A DNA stretch of 64,000 nucleotides, taken from Haemophilus pittmaniae. Its GTDB lineage: Bacteria > Pseudomonadota > Gammaproteobacteria > Enterobacterales > Pasteurellaceae. Every line of letters begins with the position of its first letter. The first letter of the stretch is position 1. Positions 41,101 to 48,220 of this stretch are shown piece after piece. The stretch lies in assembly GCF_900186995.1 (NCBI RefSeq), contig NZ_LT906463.1, positions 1-64,000 of the forward strand, in the 5' to 3' direction. The position numbers and the translations under genes were made by a program. The notes under the pieces were generated by a model that saw only the letters and a program-made list of their open reading frames with translations, searched no databases and was not told the DNA's origin.

Positions 41101-41988
41101 GCCGAAGAGGCAAAACACAAGCAAAAAGAACTTATTAGTCGTTATTCAAATAGTGCTCTTTCTGAATTGTCTGCAACGGTAAATAGTATGCTTTCAGTTC
41201 AACATGAGCTTGATAGAGTTTTGGTTTCAAATTCAGATCTTTCAGTATGGACGAATATTACGCAAGATAAAAAACGTTATGACTCAGATGATTTCCGTGC
41301 TTATCAACAAAATATGAATTTACGCCAAGTTGGTGTTCAGAAAAAAGTTGAGAATGGACGGATGGGAGCGATTTTCTCACATGGTCGTGCTAATAATACC
41401 TTTGATGAGCAGATCTCCAATCAGATGGGGCTCACGATGGTGTCAGCGTTTGCACAATATCAATGGCATGATTGGCAATTGGGTGTCAACGCAGGTTATG
41501 GGGTGAGTTCAAGTAAAATTTCAGGTGAACAAAGCCAAAAAATCCATCGTCGTGTGATGAGTTATGGCCTTAATGCGAACTATCAGTTTCGTTTAGGAGA
41601 ATTAGGCATACAGCCTTATCTTGGTGTAAATCGTCACTTTATCGAAGGTGAAAATTATCAATACGAAGGTGTCAATATCCAGACACCGAAAATAGCATTT
41701 AATAGCTACACTACAGGGGTTAAAGTAGATTACACCTTTACACCAGCTCAAGGTGTGGCAATTAAACCGTATTTCTCAGTAAATTATGTCGATGCATCAA
41801 ATGCTCGCGTGCAAACTCAAGTCAATCAGGCGACTTTACAACAACAGTTCGGGCGTTATTGGCAAAAAGAATTGGGCGTAAGTGGTGAGGTCGCACATTT
41901 CCACACGTCGGTATATGCGGCTCAATCGCAAGGTTCGCAATTAAGTAAACAGAGAACAATTGGTGTGAAATTAGGGTATCGTTGGTAG
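38188..41988 (+). CDS. hap: Hap-like serine protease autotransporter (S6 family)
   Basis: This is a type V secreted adhesin and protease related to H. influenzae Hap and IgA1 proteases. The 1266-residue protein has a signal peptide ending near residue 25 (SMTFA/GQVY). The S6 protease domain has His98, Asp140 and Ser243 (GDSGSP), the same residue numbers as the triad of H. influenzae Hap. A long beta-helical passenger with N-G-rich repeats follows, then a charged helix (around 945-975) and a C-terminal beta-barrel ending in KLGYRW. Hap of H. influenzae is about 1390 residues; the missing part is the linker that holds the autoproteolysis sites. An exact uptake sequence lies at 40775. No ribosome site is evident. 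Confidence 0.93.
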   Translation: MQKTNFKPKFIAAFVALNLSSMTFAGQVYSGVDYQYFRDFAENKGKFTPGAQNIAVLNKKGESIGTIMQNAPMMDFSVVSRNGVAALVGDQYIVSVAHNVGYRNVDFGMEGSNPDQHRFAYNIVKRNNYKNDRTHPYMTDYHNPRLAKFVTEAAPIEMVSNMQGSTYGDLEKYPMRVRIGSGWQFLRDDNDNGNHIAMAYNYLTAGNTFMQGWANNGEISLSGDVRHPNQYGPLPISGSSGDSGSPMFIYDKTAGKWLLNGVLRSGHPYQGKENTYQIARKDYLDEILDSDLLTVFEFTSASYDWTTNGNGSGKLAKKGSQIVVNTPLANYNLPSSGKDEFFGYGGPNPYMPALHHGKNIYLGNMQSSTITLKNDIDQGAGGLTFEGDFVVQPTNDETWKGAGISVGEGSTVTWKIKNPAGDRLSKIGQGTLLVNGKGENLGDISVGDGVVVLNQQADEQGKKQAFNQLGIVSGRPTVKLESADQVNPKNIYFGFRGGRLDLNGHSLTFNRIQNTDEGAQIVNHNKGTAATITILGNAQINNENNINQSKAMAFNGWLGETNTTLHNGRLNVVYRPTHADSVFLLSGGTNLNGNITQENGTLVLSGRPTPHAYNHQNRPALIGRPQGEVVIDDDWLNRTFKAEKFVINGGNVVVSRNVSAINGDWQLSNNANATLGVTDKQANLICARSDWTGLTKCTEQTLSDKVFASLERSQINGNFTLNDNTTLSVLGFADVTGNVVLHGQSLYHLAHNATQTGTLALNNQTMGTVENATLKGDITLSDQAKLNFINTHFEHQIQGTKDTLIALSNSAYWTLPNSTTIGNLSLNNSQITLNPDFETQANNQTFNQLTLLGDLSGNGTFNYRTYLPEYKGDHVAVHGLATGNFVLNVHNSGTEPQTLQQLSLLTLRNSAQTDNINISLANGHVDVGVYRYELKNDNHDYRLYNPRKEKELAEQAHLAKDAKRLSEEQRKAEEAKHKQKELISRYSNSALSELSATVNSMLSVQHELDRVLVSNSDLSVWTNITQDKKRYDSDDFRAYQQNMNLRQVGVQKKVENGRMGAIFSHGRANNTFDEQISNQMGLTMVSAFAQYQWHDWQLGVNAGYGVSSSKISGEQSQKIHRRVMSYGLNANYQFRLGELGIQPYLGVNRHFIEGENYQYEGVNIQTPKIAFNSYTTGVKVDYTFTPAQGVAIKPYFSVNYVDASNARVQTQVNQATLQQQFGRYWQKELGVSGEVAHFHTSVYAAQSQGSQLSKQRTIGVKLGYRW
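40775..40783 (-). other. Hin-type uptake signal sequence
   Basis: ACCGCACTT within the passenger-coding part of hap. Confidence 0.7.
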
Positions 41989-42020
41989 GCAATGAACTTT
42001 AATTAAACAGCCATGAGCAA

Positions 42021-42080
42021 AATGAGAGTTTTTTTATTTAGCATAGGGATATATCAGAATAAAGAGACTCTCATTTTTTA
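42021..42080 (+). terminator. possible terminator after hap
   Basis: AATGAGAG (42021-42028) and CTCTCATT (42068-42075) pair across a loop of about 39 bases, and TTTTTA follows. The loop is long, so it is weak. The remaining gap to glyQ is AT-rich and shows no credible gene. Confidence 0.45.
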
Positions 42081-42256
42081 TTCTCATTATCTTTTGATAA
42101 ATGATCTTTTAAATTTAGTCCGACTAACTTTAATAGCAGGGGAAATTCCACTAAATATAAACCCTAAGATTTTCTACTCCCACTTTTTCGCCTTTATCCA
42201 CCTTACGGTTTCAAGTATAATGCCCGCATTTTTCATCCATTTATAGAAGCCAAATT

Positions 42257-43165
42257 ATGACAACAAAATTCAACGTAAAAACATTCCAAGGCATGATTTT
42301 AGCCTTGCAAGAATATTGGGCAAATCAAGGCTGTACCGTTGTGCAACCTTTTGATATGGAAGTGGGCGCAGGTACCTCTCACCCAATGACCGCATTACGT
42401 GCACTAGGCCCTGAACCGATGGCATTCGCTTATGTGCAACCTTCACGTCGTCCGACCGACGGTCGTTATGGCGAAAACCCAAACCGTTTACAACATTACT
42501 ACCAATTCCAAGTGGTGATTAAACCGTCCCCAGATAACATTCAAGAACTCTATTTAGGTTCCCTTGAAATGCTTGGTTTTGATCCAACACAAAACGACAT
42601 CCGTTTCGTGGAAGATAACTGGGAAAACCCAACTTTAGGTGCTTGGGGTTTAGGTTGGGAAGTGTGGTTAAACGGTATGGAAGTGACCCAATTTACCTAT
42701 TTCCAACAAGTGGGTGGCTTAGAATGTAAACCAGTAACAGGTGAAGTCACCTACGGTTTAGAGCGTTTAGCGATGTACATTCAAGGTGTGGATTCTGTGT
42801 ATGACTTAGTTTGGTCTGATGGTCCACTTGGTAAAACCACTTACGGGGATGTGTTCCATCAAAACGAAGTCGAGCAATCGACTTACAACTTTGAATACGC
42901 CGATACCGATTTCTTATTCTACTGCTTCGATCAATACGAAAAAGAAGCGAAAAGCTTATTAGAATTAGAACGTCCGTTACCATTACCGGCTTACGAGCGC
43001 ATTTTAAAAGCGGCACACAGCTTCAACTTGTTAGATGCGCGTAAAGCGATTTCGGTCACAGAGCGTCAACGCTATATTTTACGCATTCGCGCATTAACCA
43101 AAGGCGTGGCTGAAGCGTACTATGCGAGCCGTGAAGCCTTAGGTTTCCCAGGCTGTAAAAAATAG
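42257..43165 (+). CDS. glyQ: glycyl-tRNA synthetase alpha subunit
   Basis: This is the catalytic alpha chain of the alpha2-beta2 glycyl-tRNA synthetase, class II fold. The 302-residue protein has the family start [17 protein letters not shown] and near-universal length. The beta chain glyS is normally next to it but here lies about 5 kb downstream, separated by seven genes. Codon use is strongly biased, as in an abundant protein. An uptake sequence follows the stop. Confidence 0.97.
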   Translation: MTTKFNVKTFQGMILALQEYWANQGCTVVQPFDMEVGAGTSHPMTALRALGPEPMAFAYVQPSRRPTDGRYGENPNRLQHYYQFQVVIKPSPDNIQELYLGSLEMLGFDPTQNDIRFVEDNWENPTLGAWGLGWEVWLNGMEVTQFTYFQQVGGLECKPVTGEVTYGLERLAMYIQGVDSVYDLVWSDGPLGKTTYGDVFHQNEVEQSTYNFEYADTDFLFYCFDQYEKEAKSLLELERPLPLPAYERILKAAHSFNLLDARKAISVTERQRYILRIRALTKGVAEAYYASREALGFPGCKK

Positions 43166-43176
43166 GCAAAAAAACA

Positions 43177-43185
43177 ACCGCACTT
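43177..43185 (-). other. Hin-type uptake signal sequence
   Basis: ACCGCACTT lies in the short gap between glyQ and the nitrobindin-like gene. Confidence 0.75.
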
Positions 43186-43215
43186 TAAGCATTAACACAA
43201 CGATATAAGGAGAAA

Positions 43216-43869
43216 ATGATGAAAGATTTTCAATACCCAGACGATATTTATACTGAAGCAGAAACTGATCCTAATACGCTCGCGAATTTAGGCCCATTGG
43301 CTAGATTAGCGGGTGTTTGGGAAGGTAAGCGTGGTGTGGATATTAACCCGAAAGCTGAAGGGCCAGAAAAAGATCCTTATATCGAACGTTATGAAGCTCA
43401 TCCAACAGATGCTCAAACCAATGGTCCGCAACTGTACTATGGATTGCGCTACCACGCCCATATTATACAACCAGGTGAAGTAGAAACCTTCCACGACCAA
43501 GTGGGTTATTGGTTATGGGAACCTGAAACAGGCAATATTTTATTAACCGGTAGCATTCCTCGCGGCCAAACGTTTATTGCGGTCGGTAATGCGCCGGCTG
43601 ATGCGAAAGAATTTACGGTAAAAGCGGTACGCGGTTCACTAACAAACGGTATTATTTCAAATCCGTTCTTAGAGCGTTCATTTACCACGGAAAGTTTTGA
43701 AATGACGGTGAAATTCCATGATGATGGCACTTGGTCATACGATCAAACCACAATCTTGATTATCCCAAATTATGATGCACCATTTGAACATCGTGATCGT
43801 AACCGCTTAAGCAAAATTGGCGAACCGACATTAAACCCAACCGCGGCAGCAGAACAAGAAGGTGAGTAA
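43216..43869 (+). CDS. nitrobindin-like haem-binding-fold protein
   Basis: The 217-residue protein matches the THAP4/nitrobindin beta-barrel family (formerly DUF1794): LARLAGVWEGKRGVD at the start, then beta-strand segments such as EVETFHDQVGYWLWEP and GNILLTGSIPRGQTF. Nitrobindins bind ferric haem and react with NO or peroxynitrite; whether the haem-ligating His is kept here cannot be decided by eye. AAGGAG precedes an ATGATG start. It overlaps the glutaredoxin-like gene by one base (TAATG), suggesting an operon with it. Confidence 0.78.
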   Translation: MMKDFQYPDDIYTEAETDPNTLANLGPLARLAGVWEGKRGVDINPKAEGPEKDPYIERYEAHPTDAQTNGPQLYYGLRYHAHIIQPGEVETFHDQVGYWLWEPETGNILLTGSIPRGQTFIAVGNAPADAKEFTVKAVRGSLTNGIISNPFLERSFTTESFEMTVKFHDDGTWSYDQTTILIIPNYDAPFEHRDRNRLSKIGEPTLNPTAAAEQEGE

Positions 43870-44126
43870 TGAAACCTATTCTTTATTATGCGGCAGATTG
43901 CCCGGATACAGCGCCATTTGTGGCGGAGTTAAAACGCTTGGGTGTGGATTATGAGGCCGTGGAAGTATTATCTTCCATTCCAAATTTGAAACAATGGTTG
44001 CGTTTGCGTGATCGTCACGCCGCATTTGATGATGCAAAAGCACAAGGCTATGCAGGCTTCCCGGCATTATTGTTAGAGGACGATCGTGTCATTTTAGATG
44101 AATCCAAATTAAAAGAGATTTTCTAA
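43869..44126 (+). CDS. glutaredoxin-like protein
   Basis: The 85-residue protein has a thioredoxin/glutaredoxin fold pattern: a beta strand (KPILYYAADC), Cys11 in CPDT, and GYAGFPALLLEDD, where GFP supplies the cis-proline. Only one active-site Cys is present, so it would work as a monothiol glutaredoxin or bind glutathione. It is coupled to the nitrobindin-like gene upstream and followed by a lipoprotein gene. Confidence 0.78.
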   Translation: MKPILYYAADCPDTAPFVAELKRLGVDYEAVEVLSSIPNLKQWLRLRDRHAAFDDAKAQGYAGFPALLLEDDRVILDESKLKEIF

Positions 44127-44127
44127 A

Positions 44128-44508
44128 ATGATGAAAAAAGCGTTAGCCTTTGCAACTTCAGTGATGATTTTGACCGCTTGTAGCAATGCACAACCGCAAG
44201 CTGAAATACCAACCGTGGGCGGGGAAACCGATGCTCACGGTTGCTTACCCAGTGCGGGGCAGTCTTATTCTTATTTGAAAAAAGCCTGTGTACAAGTGTT
44301 TGATGTGGCGGATATTAAGTTAGACGATCCCGCCAATAAAACTCAAGCAGTGTACGGCATTCTGTCAGAAGATAAGCAACAGGTTGAAGTGTTTGCCTCT
44401 GATTTGCCAGAAAACACAATTTTAGAGGTAGTCAAAGGTGGCTATGTCTCCAAAGACGGCAAAGTGCGTTTAATGAAAACTAAGAAAAGCTGGATAATCC
44501 GTAAATAA
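44128..44508 (+). CDS. putative lipoprotein
   Basis: The 126-residue protein has a lipoprotein signal with the lipobox LTAC (Cys18). The mature part contains two further Cys (HGCLPSAGQSYSYLKKAC) that could form a disulfide, and a small beta-rich C-terminus with SWIIRK. The function is unknown. The ATG lies 1 base after the glutaredoxin-like stop, and the next gene overlaps its stop by one base. Confidence 0.75.
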   Translation: MMKKALAFATSVMILTACSNAQPQAEIPTVGGETDAHGCLPSAGQSYSYLKKACVQVFDVADIKLDDPANKTQAVYGILSEDKQQVEVFASDLPENTILEVVKGGYVSKDGKVRLMKTKKSWIIRK

Positions 44509-44954
44509 TGGAGAAGGTAAAAATTAGCTTTTGGGAGTTTCTATTTAAGATCGGTGATGATTATTTGATGTTTTTACGTAATTTAACGCCAGCCGTTCTT
44601 TTTTTCTCCCTTGCACTTTTTATGTTTGGCAAACTACGCTGGGAATATTTTGATTTAGACCAAGCCATTTTGCTCTTTTTCTCCTTCTCATCAGCATTTA
44701 TCGCCTTTAGTGTGATGCTGATTAATGTTGTGAGTTTTAGTAAAAAAATGCTGAAATCACTCAACGAGTTGCACCACAATGCTCCCGTTGATGCCAATGG
44801 TTGGACGATCTTTAAACAAATCTGGCAACAAACTAATGCCAAGCAATTGGTCTTTTTTCTAAGTGTCAATTTAGCAGCAATATTGCTAGTAATTGTTTAC
44901 GGAATGAAATACGCCTTTAACTTCTACAGTGCCGTGGCAGCACTTGGCGATTAA
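44508..44954 (+). CDS. small inner-membrane protein of unknown function
   Basis: The 148-residue protein has three hydrophobic segments (about 25-44, 52-74 and 119-137) and no recognised motif. It overlaps the lipoprotein stop codon by one base and is the fourth gene of a tight run beginning with the nitrobindin-like gene. An IHF-site repeat follows. Confidence 0.7.
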   Translation: MEKVKISFWEFLFKIGDDYLMFLRNLTPAVLFFSLALFMFGKLRWEYFDLDQAILLFFSFSSAFIAFSVMLINVVSFSKKMLKSLNELHHNAPVDANGWTIFKQIWQQTNAKQLVFFLSVNLAAILLVIVYGMKYAFNFYSAVAALGD

Positions 44955-44968
44955 TTTTTTGACCAACA

Positions 44969-45030
44969 CTAATAAAATCAATAACTTACCTATTGTTTTT
45001 GGAAAAACTTTTAAAAGCAGTATAGCGTTT
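44969..45030 (+). repeat. IHF-site intergenic repeat, copy 11
   Basis: CTAA and TTA flank the IHF match AATCAATAACTTA. TTTTGGAAAAACTTTT follows, and the end is degenerate (TATAGCGTTT). The ribosome site of the next gene begins 4 bases later. Confidence 0.8.
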
Positions 45031-45043
45031 TACAGGAGTGGGT

Positions 45044-45754
45044 ATGCGCGTCCATTTTATTCAACACGAAGATTTTGAGAATCCAGGAGCCTATTTAGAT
45101 TGGGCTTTAATGCGCAACTACCAGGTTTCTTTTAGCAAGGTTCATCTTTTTGAAGCTCTGCCCGCCAATGCGGATAGTTTCGATATGTTAATTGTACTGG
45201 GTGGTCCACAATCGCCTGATGAAGATCGCATAAATTTTCCTTATTATGATCCACAAGCAGAGCAACGCCTAATCCAACAGGCGATTAATGCCAATAAAAT
45301 TGTAGTGGGGATTTGTCTAGGTGCACAATTAATTGGTGCTAGTTTCGGCATTGGCTACTCTCATAGCCCACATAAAGAAATCGGTAACTTCCCGATTTTA
45401 CTCAATGAAGAAGGCTTAAAAGATGATAATATTGCGCACTTTGGCCATTCTTTAACTGTCGGCCATTGGCACAATGATATGCCAAATCTGACAAATGATG
45501 CAGTTATTCTTGCAGCTAGCCAAGGTTGCCCAAGACAAATTGTGCGTTATTCGCCTTTAGTCTATGGTTTTCAATGTCATTTGGAATTTACCCAAGCAAT
45601 TGCACAGGATATTGTTCGCCATGAAAATTTAGCAAAGCTCAGTACTGAATACCCTTTTGTACAAAAAACTGAAGATATTCTAACCTTTGACTATCAAGCC
45701 ATGAACAATGCACTCTGGGTATTTTTAGATAAATTAACAACGGGAAATGCTTAA
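45044..45754 (+). CDS. class I glutamine amidotransferase-like protein
   Basis: The 236-residue protein is a stand-alone class I amidotransferase domain, with the nucleophile Cys91 in VGICLGAQLIG and the His-Glu pair in QCHLEFTQ. It resembles GuaA-type amidotransferases such as YfeJ-like or YlmA-like proteins; the acceptor is unknown, and some members hydrolyse gamma-glutamyl compounds. AGGAG lies 6 bases before the ATG at 45044; an upstream GTG at 45038 overlaps that site and is less likely. The acid phosphatase gene starts 2 bases after its stop. Confidence 0.82.
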   Translation: MRVHFIQHEDFENPGAYLDWALMRNYQVSFSKVHLFEALPANADSFDMLIVLGGPQSPDEDRINFPYYDPQAEQRLIQQAINANKIVVGICLGAQLIGASFGIGYSHSPHKEIGNFPILLNEEGLKDDNIAHFGHSLTVGHWHNDMPNLTNDAVILAASQGCPRQIVRYSPLVYGFQCHLEFTQAIAQDIVRHENLAKLSTEYPFVQKTEDILTFDYQAMNNALWVFLDKLTTGNA

Positions 45755-45756
45755 AG

Positions 45757-47022
45757 ATGAAAAAACTTATCCGAAACTTAATGGTGTTGCTAGTTGGCTT
45801 TAGTACGACAAATTTTCTTTGTGCGACAGAAAATCCCCAAAATGCACCGGGTGCAGATTATGAACTTGAGAAAATATTAATCTTCAGTCGCCATGGATTA
45901 CGCTCGCCAGTGGAAAAAGACCCACAAGAGATGGCGAAATATTCTCCGCATGCATGGGCAAAATGGGATGTGCCATCAGGTTATCTCACGGCAAAAGGGA
46001 CGGTGTTAGAAACCTATTTCGGCCAATATTTAGGGCAATGGCTTGCGGATAAAGGATTATTAACGACAGATCGTTGTGCATCGGGCGAGGGTATTTTTGC
46101 TTATGCGAATGGTGTGCAACGCACAATTGCAACAGGGCAAGCCATTGTGGCGGGAGCTTTTGCGGGCTGCAATGTTCAACTGCAACATCACGGTAAAATT
46201 GGTTCAGAAAAAGATCCAATTTTCAACACGCAGGCGCATAATCCAAGTCAAGCCTTGATTGAATCTGCAAAAAATAACGTTGATTTAACCGCTTTACAGC
46301 AAAAATTAGCGCCAAATTATGCGCTATTAAGTGAAATCATCGATTATAAAAATTCACCAAACTGCCTGCAAAAAGGCGAGTGTGATTTAGGTGGAAAAGT
46401 CGGTGAATACAGTATTAAAGACGGCAAGTCGGTCAAGATTACTGGTTCTATCAGCACCGGGAAGAAGATTGTCAGTGCATTATTGCTTGCGCATTATGTG
46501 GGCAAGCCTGATTCAGAAATCGCAAACGGTCGTGTGAATAGCCAAGAAAAATGGCGTGCAATTAACGAAATTAAAAACGAATATTACCGCACGTTATTTA
46601 AAAACAACGAAGCGTTGGCACAAAATGCCTCATATCCGTTATTAGCATTTATTCAGCAACAACTAAATAGTGAAAACAAAATTAACTTGTTGGTTGGACA
46701 CGATTCTAATATCGTCGCTCTGCTTGCAGCACTAGGCGTTGAGCCTTATGAGTTGAATGATTCTTTGGAAAATATCCCAATCGGTGGCAAGTTACTATTT
46801 GAAGTGTGGAAACACAAACCAAGTGGCAAACTCAAATTTAAGCTGGATTATGTTTATCAATCCACTGAACAGTTGATTAACATCACGCCATTAAGTTTAT
46901 CGACACCACCAAACCAAACAGCATTAACCCTCAAAGGCTGTGAGAAAGATGAACATGGTTTTTGTGATTATGAGCGGTTTCAACGGGTATTGAGTAAGAG
47001 TATTGAAAACGGCAAAAAATAG
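45757..47022 (+). CDS. agp: periplasmic histidine acid phosphatase
   Basis: The 421-residue protein has a signal peptide (ending near residue 23), the phosphohistidine motif RHGLRSP (45-51, His46) and the proton-donor pair HD at 315-316. It belongs to the glucose-1-phosphatase/phytase branch of the histidine acid phosphatases; the exact substrate is uncertain. Its last 24 codons lie inside a 286-bp tandem duplication, so a copy of its 3' end recurs downstream. Confidence 0.85.
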   Translation: MKKLIRNLMVLLVGFSTTNFLCATENPQNAPGADYELEKILIFSRHGLRSPVEKDPQEMAKYSPHAWAKWDVPSGYLTAKGTVLETYFGQYLGQWLADKGLLTTDRCASGEGIFAYANGVQRTIATGQAIVAGAFAGCNVQLQHHGKIGSEKDPIFNTQAHNPSQALIESAKNNVDLTALQQKLAPNYALLSEIIDYKNSPNCLQKGECDLGGKVGEYSIKDGKSVKITGSISTGKKIVSALLLAHYVGKPDSEIANGRVNSQEKWRAINEIKNEYYRTLFKNNEALAQNASYPLLAFIQQQLNSENKINLLVGHDSNIVALLAALGVEPYELNDSLENIPIGGKLLFEVWKHKPSGKLKFKLDYVYQSTEQLINITPLSLSTPPNQTALTLKGCEKDEHGFCDYERFQRVLSKSIENGKK

Positions 47023-47521
47023 CGTTCATGCAACCCTATGAAAAATACTTAAAAGAGAATTCGCAGAAATTGCGAGCGGATCAAACGGATGCGGAAAGAA
47101 AGCTATGGCAACGCATCAATCGAGATCAATTATTAGGATTTCGATTTAATCGACAAAAGCCTCTTTTAAGTTATATCGTTGATTTTTATTGTGCGAAAGC
47201 AAAGCTGATTATCGAATTAGACGGTAGTCAGCATTTGAACATGGTTTTTGTGATTATGAGCGGTTTCAACGGGTATTGAGTAAGAGTATTGAAAACGGCA
47301 AAAAATAGCGTTCATGCAACCCTATGAAAAATACTTAAAAGAGAATTCGCAGAAATTGCGAGCGGATCAAACGGATGCGGAAAGAAAGCTATGGCAACGC
47401 ATCAATCGAGATCAATTATTAGGATTTCGATTTAATCGACAAAAGCCTCTTTTAAGTTATATCGTTGATTTTTATTGTGCGAAAGCAAAGCTGATTATCG
47501 AATTAGACGGTAGTCAGCATT
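46950..47521 (+). repeat. 286-bp tandem duplication
   Basis: 46950-47235 recurs as 47236-47521 with no difference that I found. The unit covers the end of the acid phosphatase gene, the gap, and the first 69 codons of the DUF559 gene. The unit length is not a multiple of three, so the upstream DUF559 copy runs into a foreign frame and stops early. Confidence 0.93.
47028..47279 (+). pseudogene. truncated DUF559 nuclease copy
   Basis: The first 69 residues are identical to the intact gene at 47314. After GSQH the frame enters the duplicated phosphatase 3' sequence and ends at 83 residues (LNMVFVIMSGFNGY). The C-terminal third of the nuclease domain is missing, though the predicted Asp52 and Glu63-Asp65 are kept. 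Loss of function is expected. Confidence 0.85.
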
Positions 47522-47679
47522 ATGAGCCTGATTATCAGGAAAAAGACGCATTGCGAGATGCAGAATTAAATTCACTTGGTTTCACTGTGATGCGATTTAG
47601 CAATGATGAAGTAATGCGTGAAATTGAAAGTGTAGTAGAGCAGATTTATTTGTTTTTAGAGAATGTAAGGACTGATTGA
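47314..47679 (+). CDS. DUF559 (Vsr-like) endonuclease-domain protein
   Basis: The 121-residue protein matches DUF559, a PD-(D/E)XK/very-short-patch-repair-like fold: LRADQTDAERKLWQRI, GFRFNRQ, YIVDFYC and LIIELDGSQH, with candidate catalytic Asp52, Glu63 and Asp65, and the closing VMRFSNDEV. The biological role of the family is not established. It is duplicated in tandem (truncated copy upstream) and its stop is followed at once by an array of CCTCTTTGCTAAAGAGG palindromes. The start MQPYEKYLKEN is shared by both copies. Confidence 0.85.
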   Translation: MQPYEKYLKENSQKLRADQTDAERKLWQRINRDQLLGFRFNRQKPLLSYIVDFYCAKAKLIIELDGSQHYEPDYQEKDALRDAELNSLGFTVMRFSNDEVMREIESVVEQIYLFLENVRTD

Positions 47680-48161
47680 ATATGAGCGTTAAGTAGCTCC
47701 GCCAAATCTCCCCTACCCCTCTTTGCTAAAGAGGGGAATTCTTGGGTAAATTGATAGTAGTGGACTATTTATATTTTGAGAATATGAGGACTGATTGAGT
47801 ATGAGCGTTAAGTAGCTCTACCAAATCTCCCCCTACCCCTCTTTGCTAAAGAGGGGGGATTCATGAGTAAATTGATAGTAACTGACTCATTTACATTTTA
47901 ATTTCAATAAAGATTAAATTATCTGCTTTAAAAAAACGTTAAAGTAAAACGTAGATATTTAACTCTGCAAAGATCAAATACCCTCTTTGCTAAAGATGGG
48001 GATTCTTGAGTAAATTGATTGTAACTGGCTCATTTACATTTTAATTTCAATAAAGATTAAATTATCTGCTTTCAAAAAGCTTTAAAGTAGAACATAAATA
48101 TTTAACTTTCCAAAGATCCAATCCCCTCTTTAGCAAAGAGGGGGAGGGGAGATTTGGCAGA
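47660..48161. repeat. palindrome array with inverted ends
   Basis: Four copies of a CCTCTTTGCTAAAGAGG hairpin lie at 47716-47736, 47836-47856, about 47980-48001 (degenerate) and 48123-48143 (inverted). The first two sit in direct repeats of about 119-120 bp starting GAGAATRT, and the last two in direct repeats of 143 bp. The outer ends are inverted: GCCAAATCTCCCCTACCCC (from 47701) and its near reverse complement ending at 48158, so the block looks like a composite miniature element. It contains no gene and fills most of the gap before glyS. Confidence 0.85.
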
Positions 48162-48220
48162 AGTGATGACGAAGAAAATAAGAATTTAAACCTACAGAAT
48201 TTTTAAATAAGAGAAACAAA

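Noticed and set aside
38188..41988. IgA1 protease (iga) as the name for the autotransporter
   Set aside because: The same S6 family, but the triad positions and passenger sequence fit Hap much better, and the long IgA-protease linker is absent.
42013..42246. 77-codon open frame between hap and glyQ
   Set aside because: AT-rich, overlaps the hap terminator hairpin, no ribosome site and no recognisable protein features.
42100..42256. Glycine riboswitch or T-box before glyQ
   Set aside because: No conserved core or paired elements of either class seen in the short AT-rich leader.
47660..48161. Repeated hairpins, considered as a CRISPR array
   Set aside because: Units are 119-143 bp with near-identical spacing sequence, one unit is inverted, and no cas gene is near.
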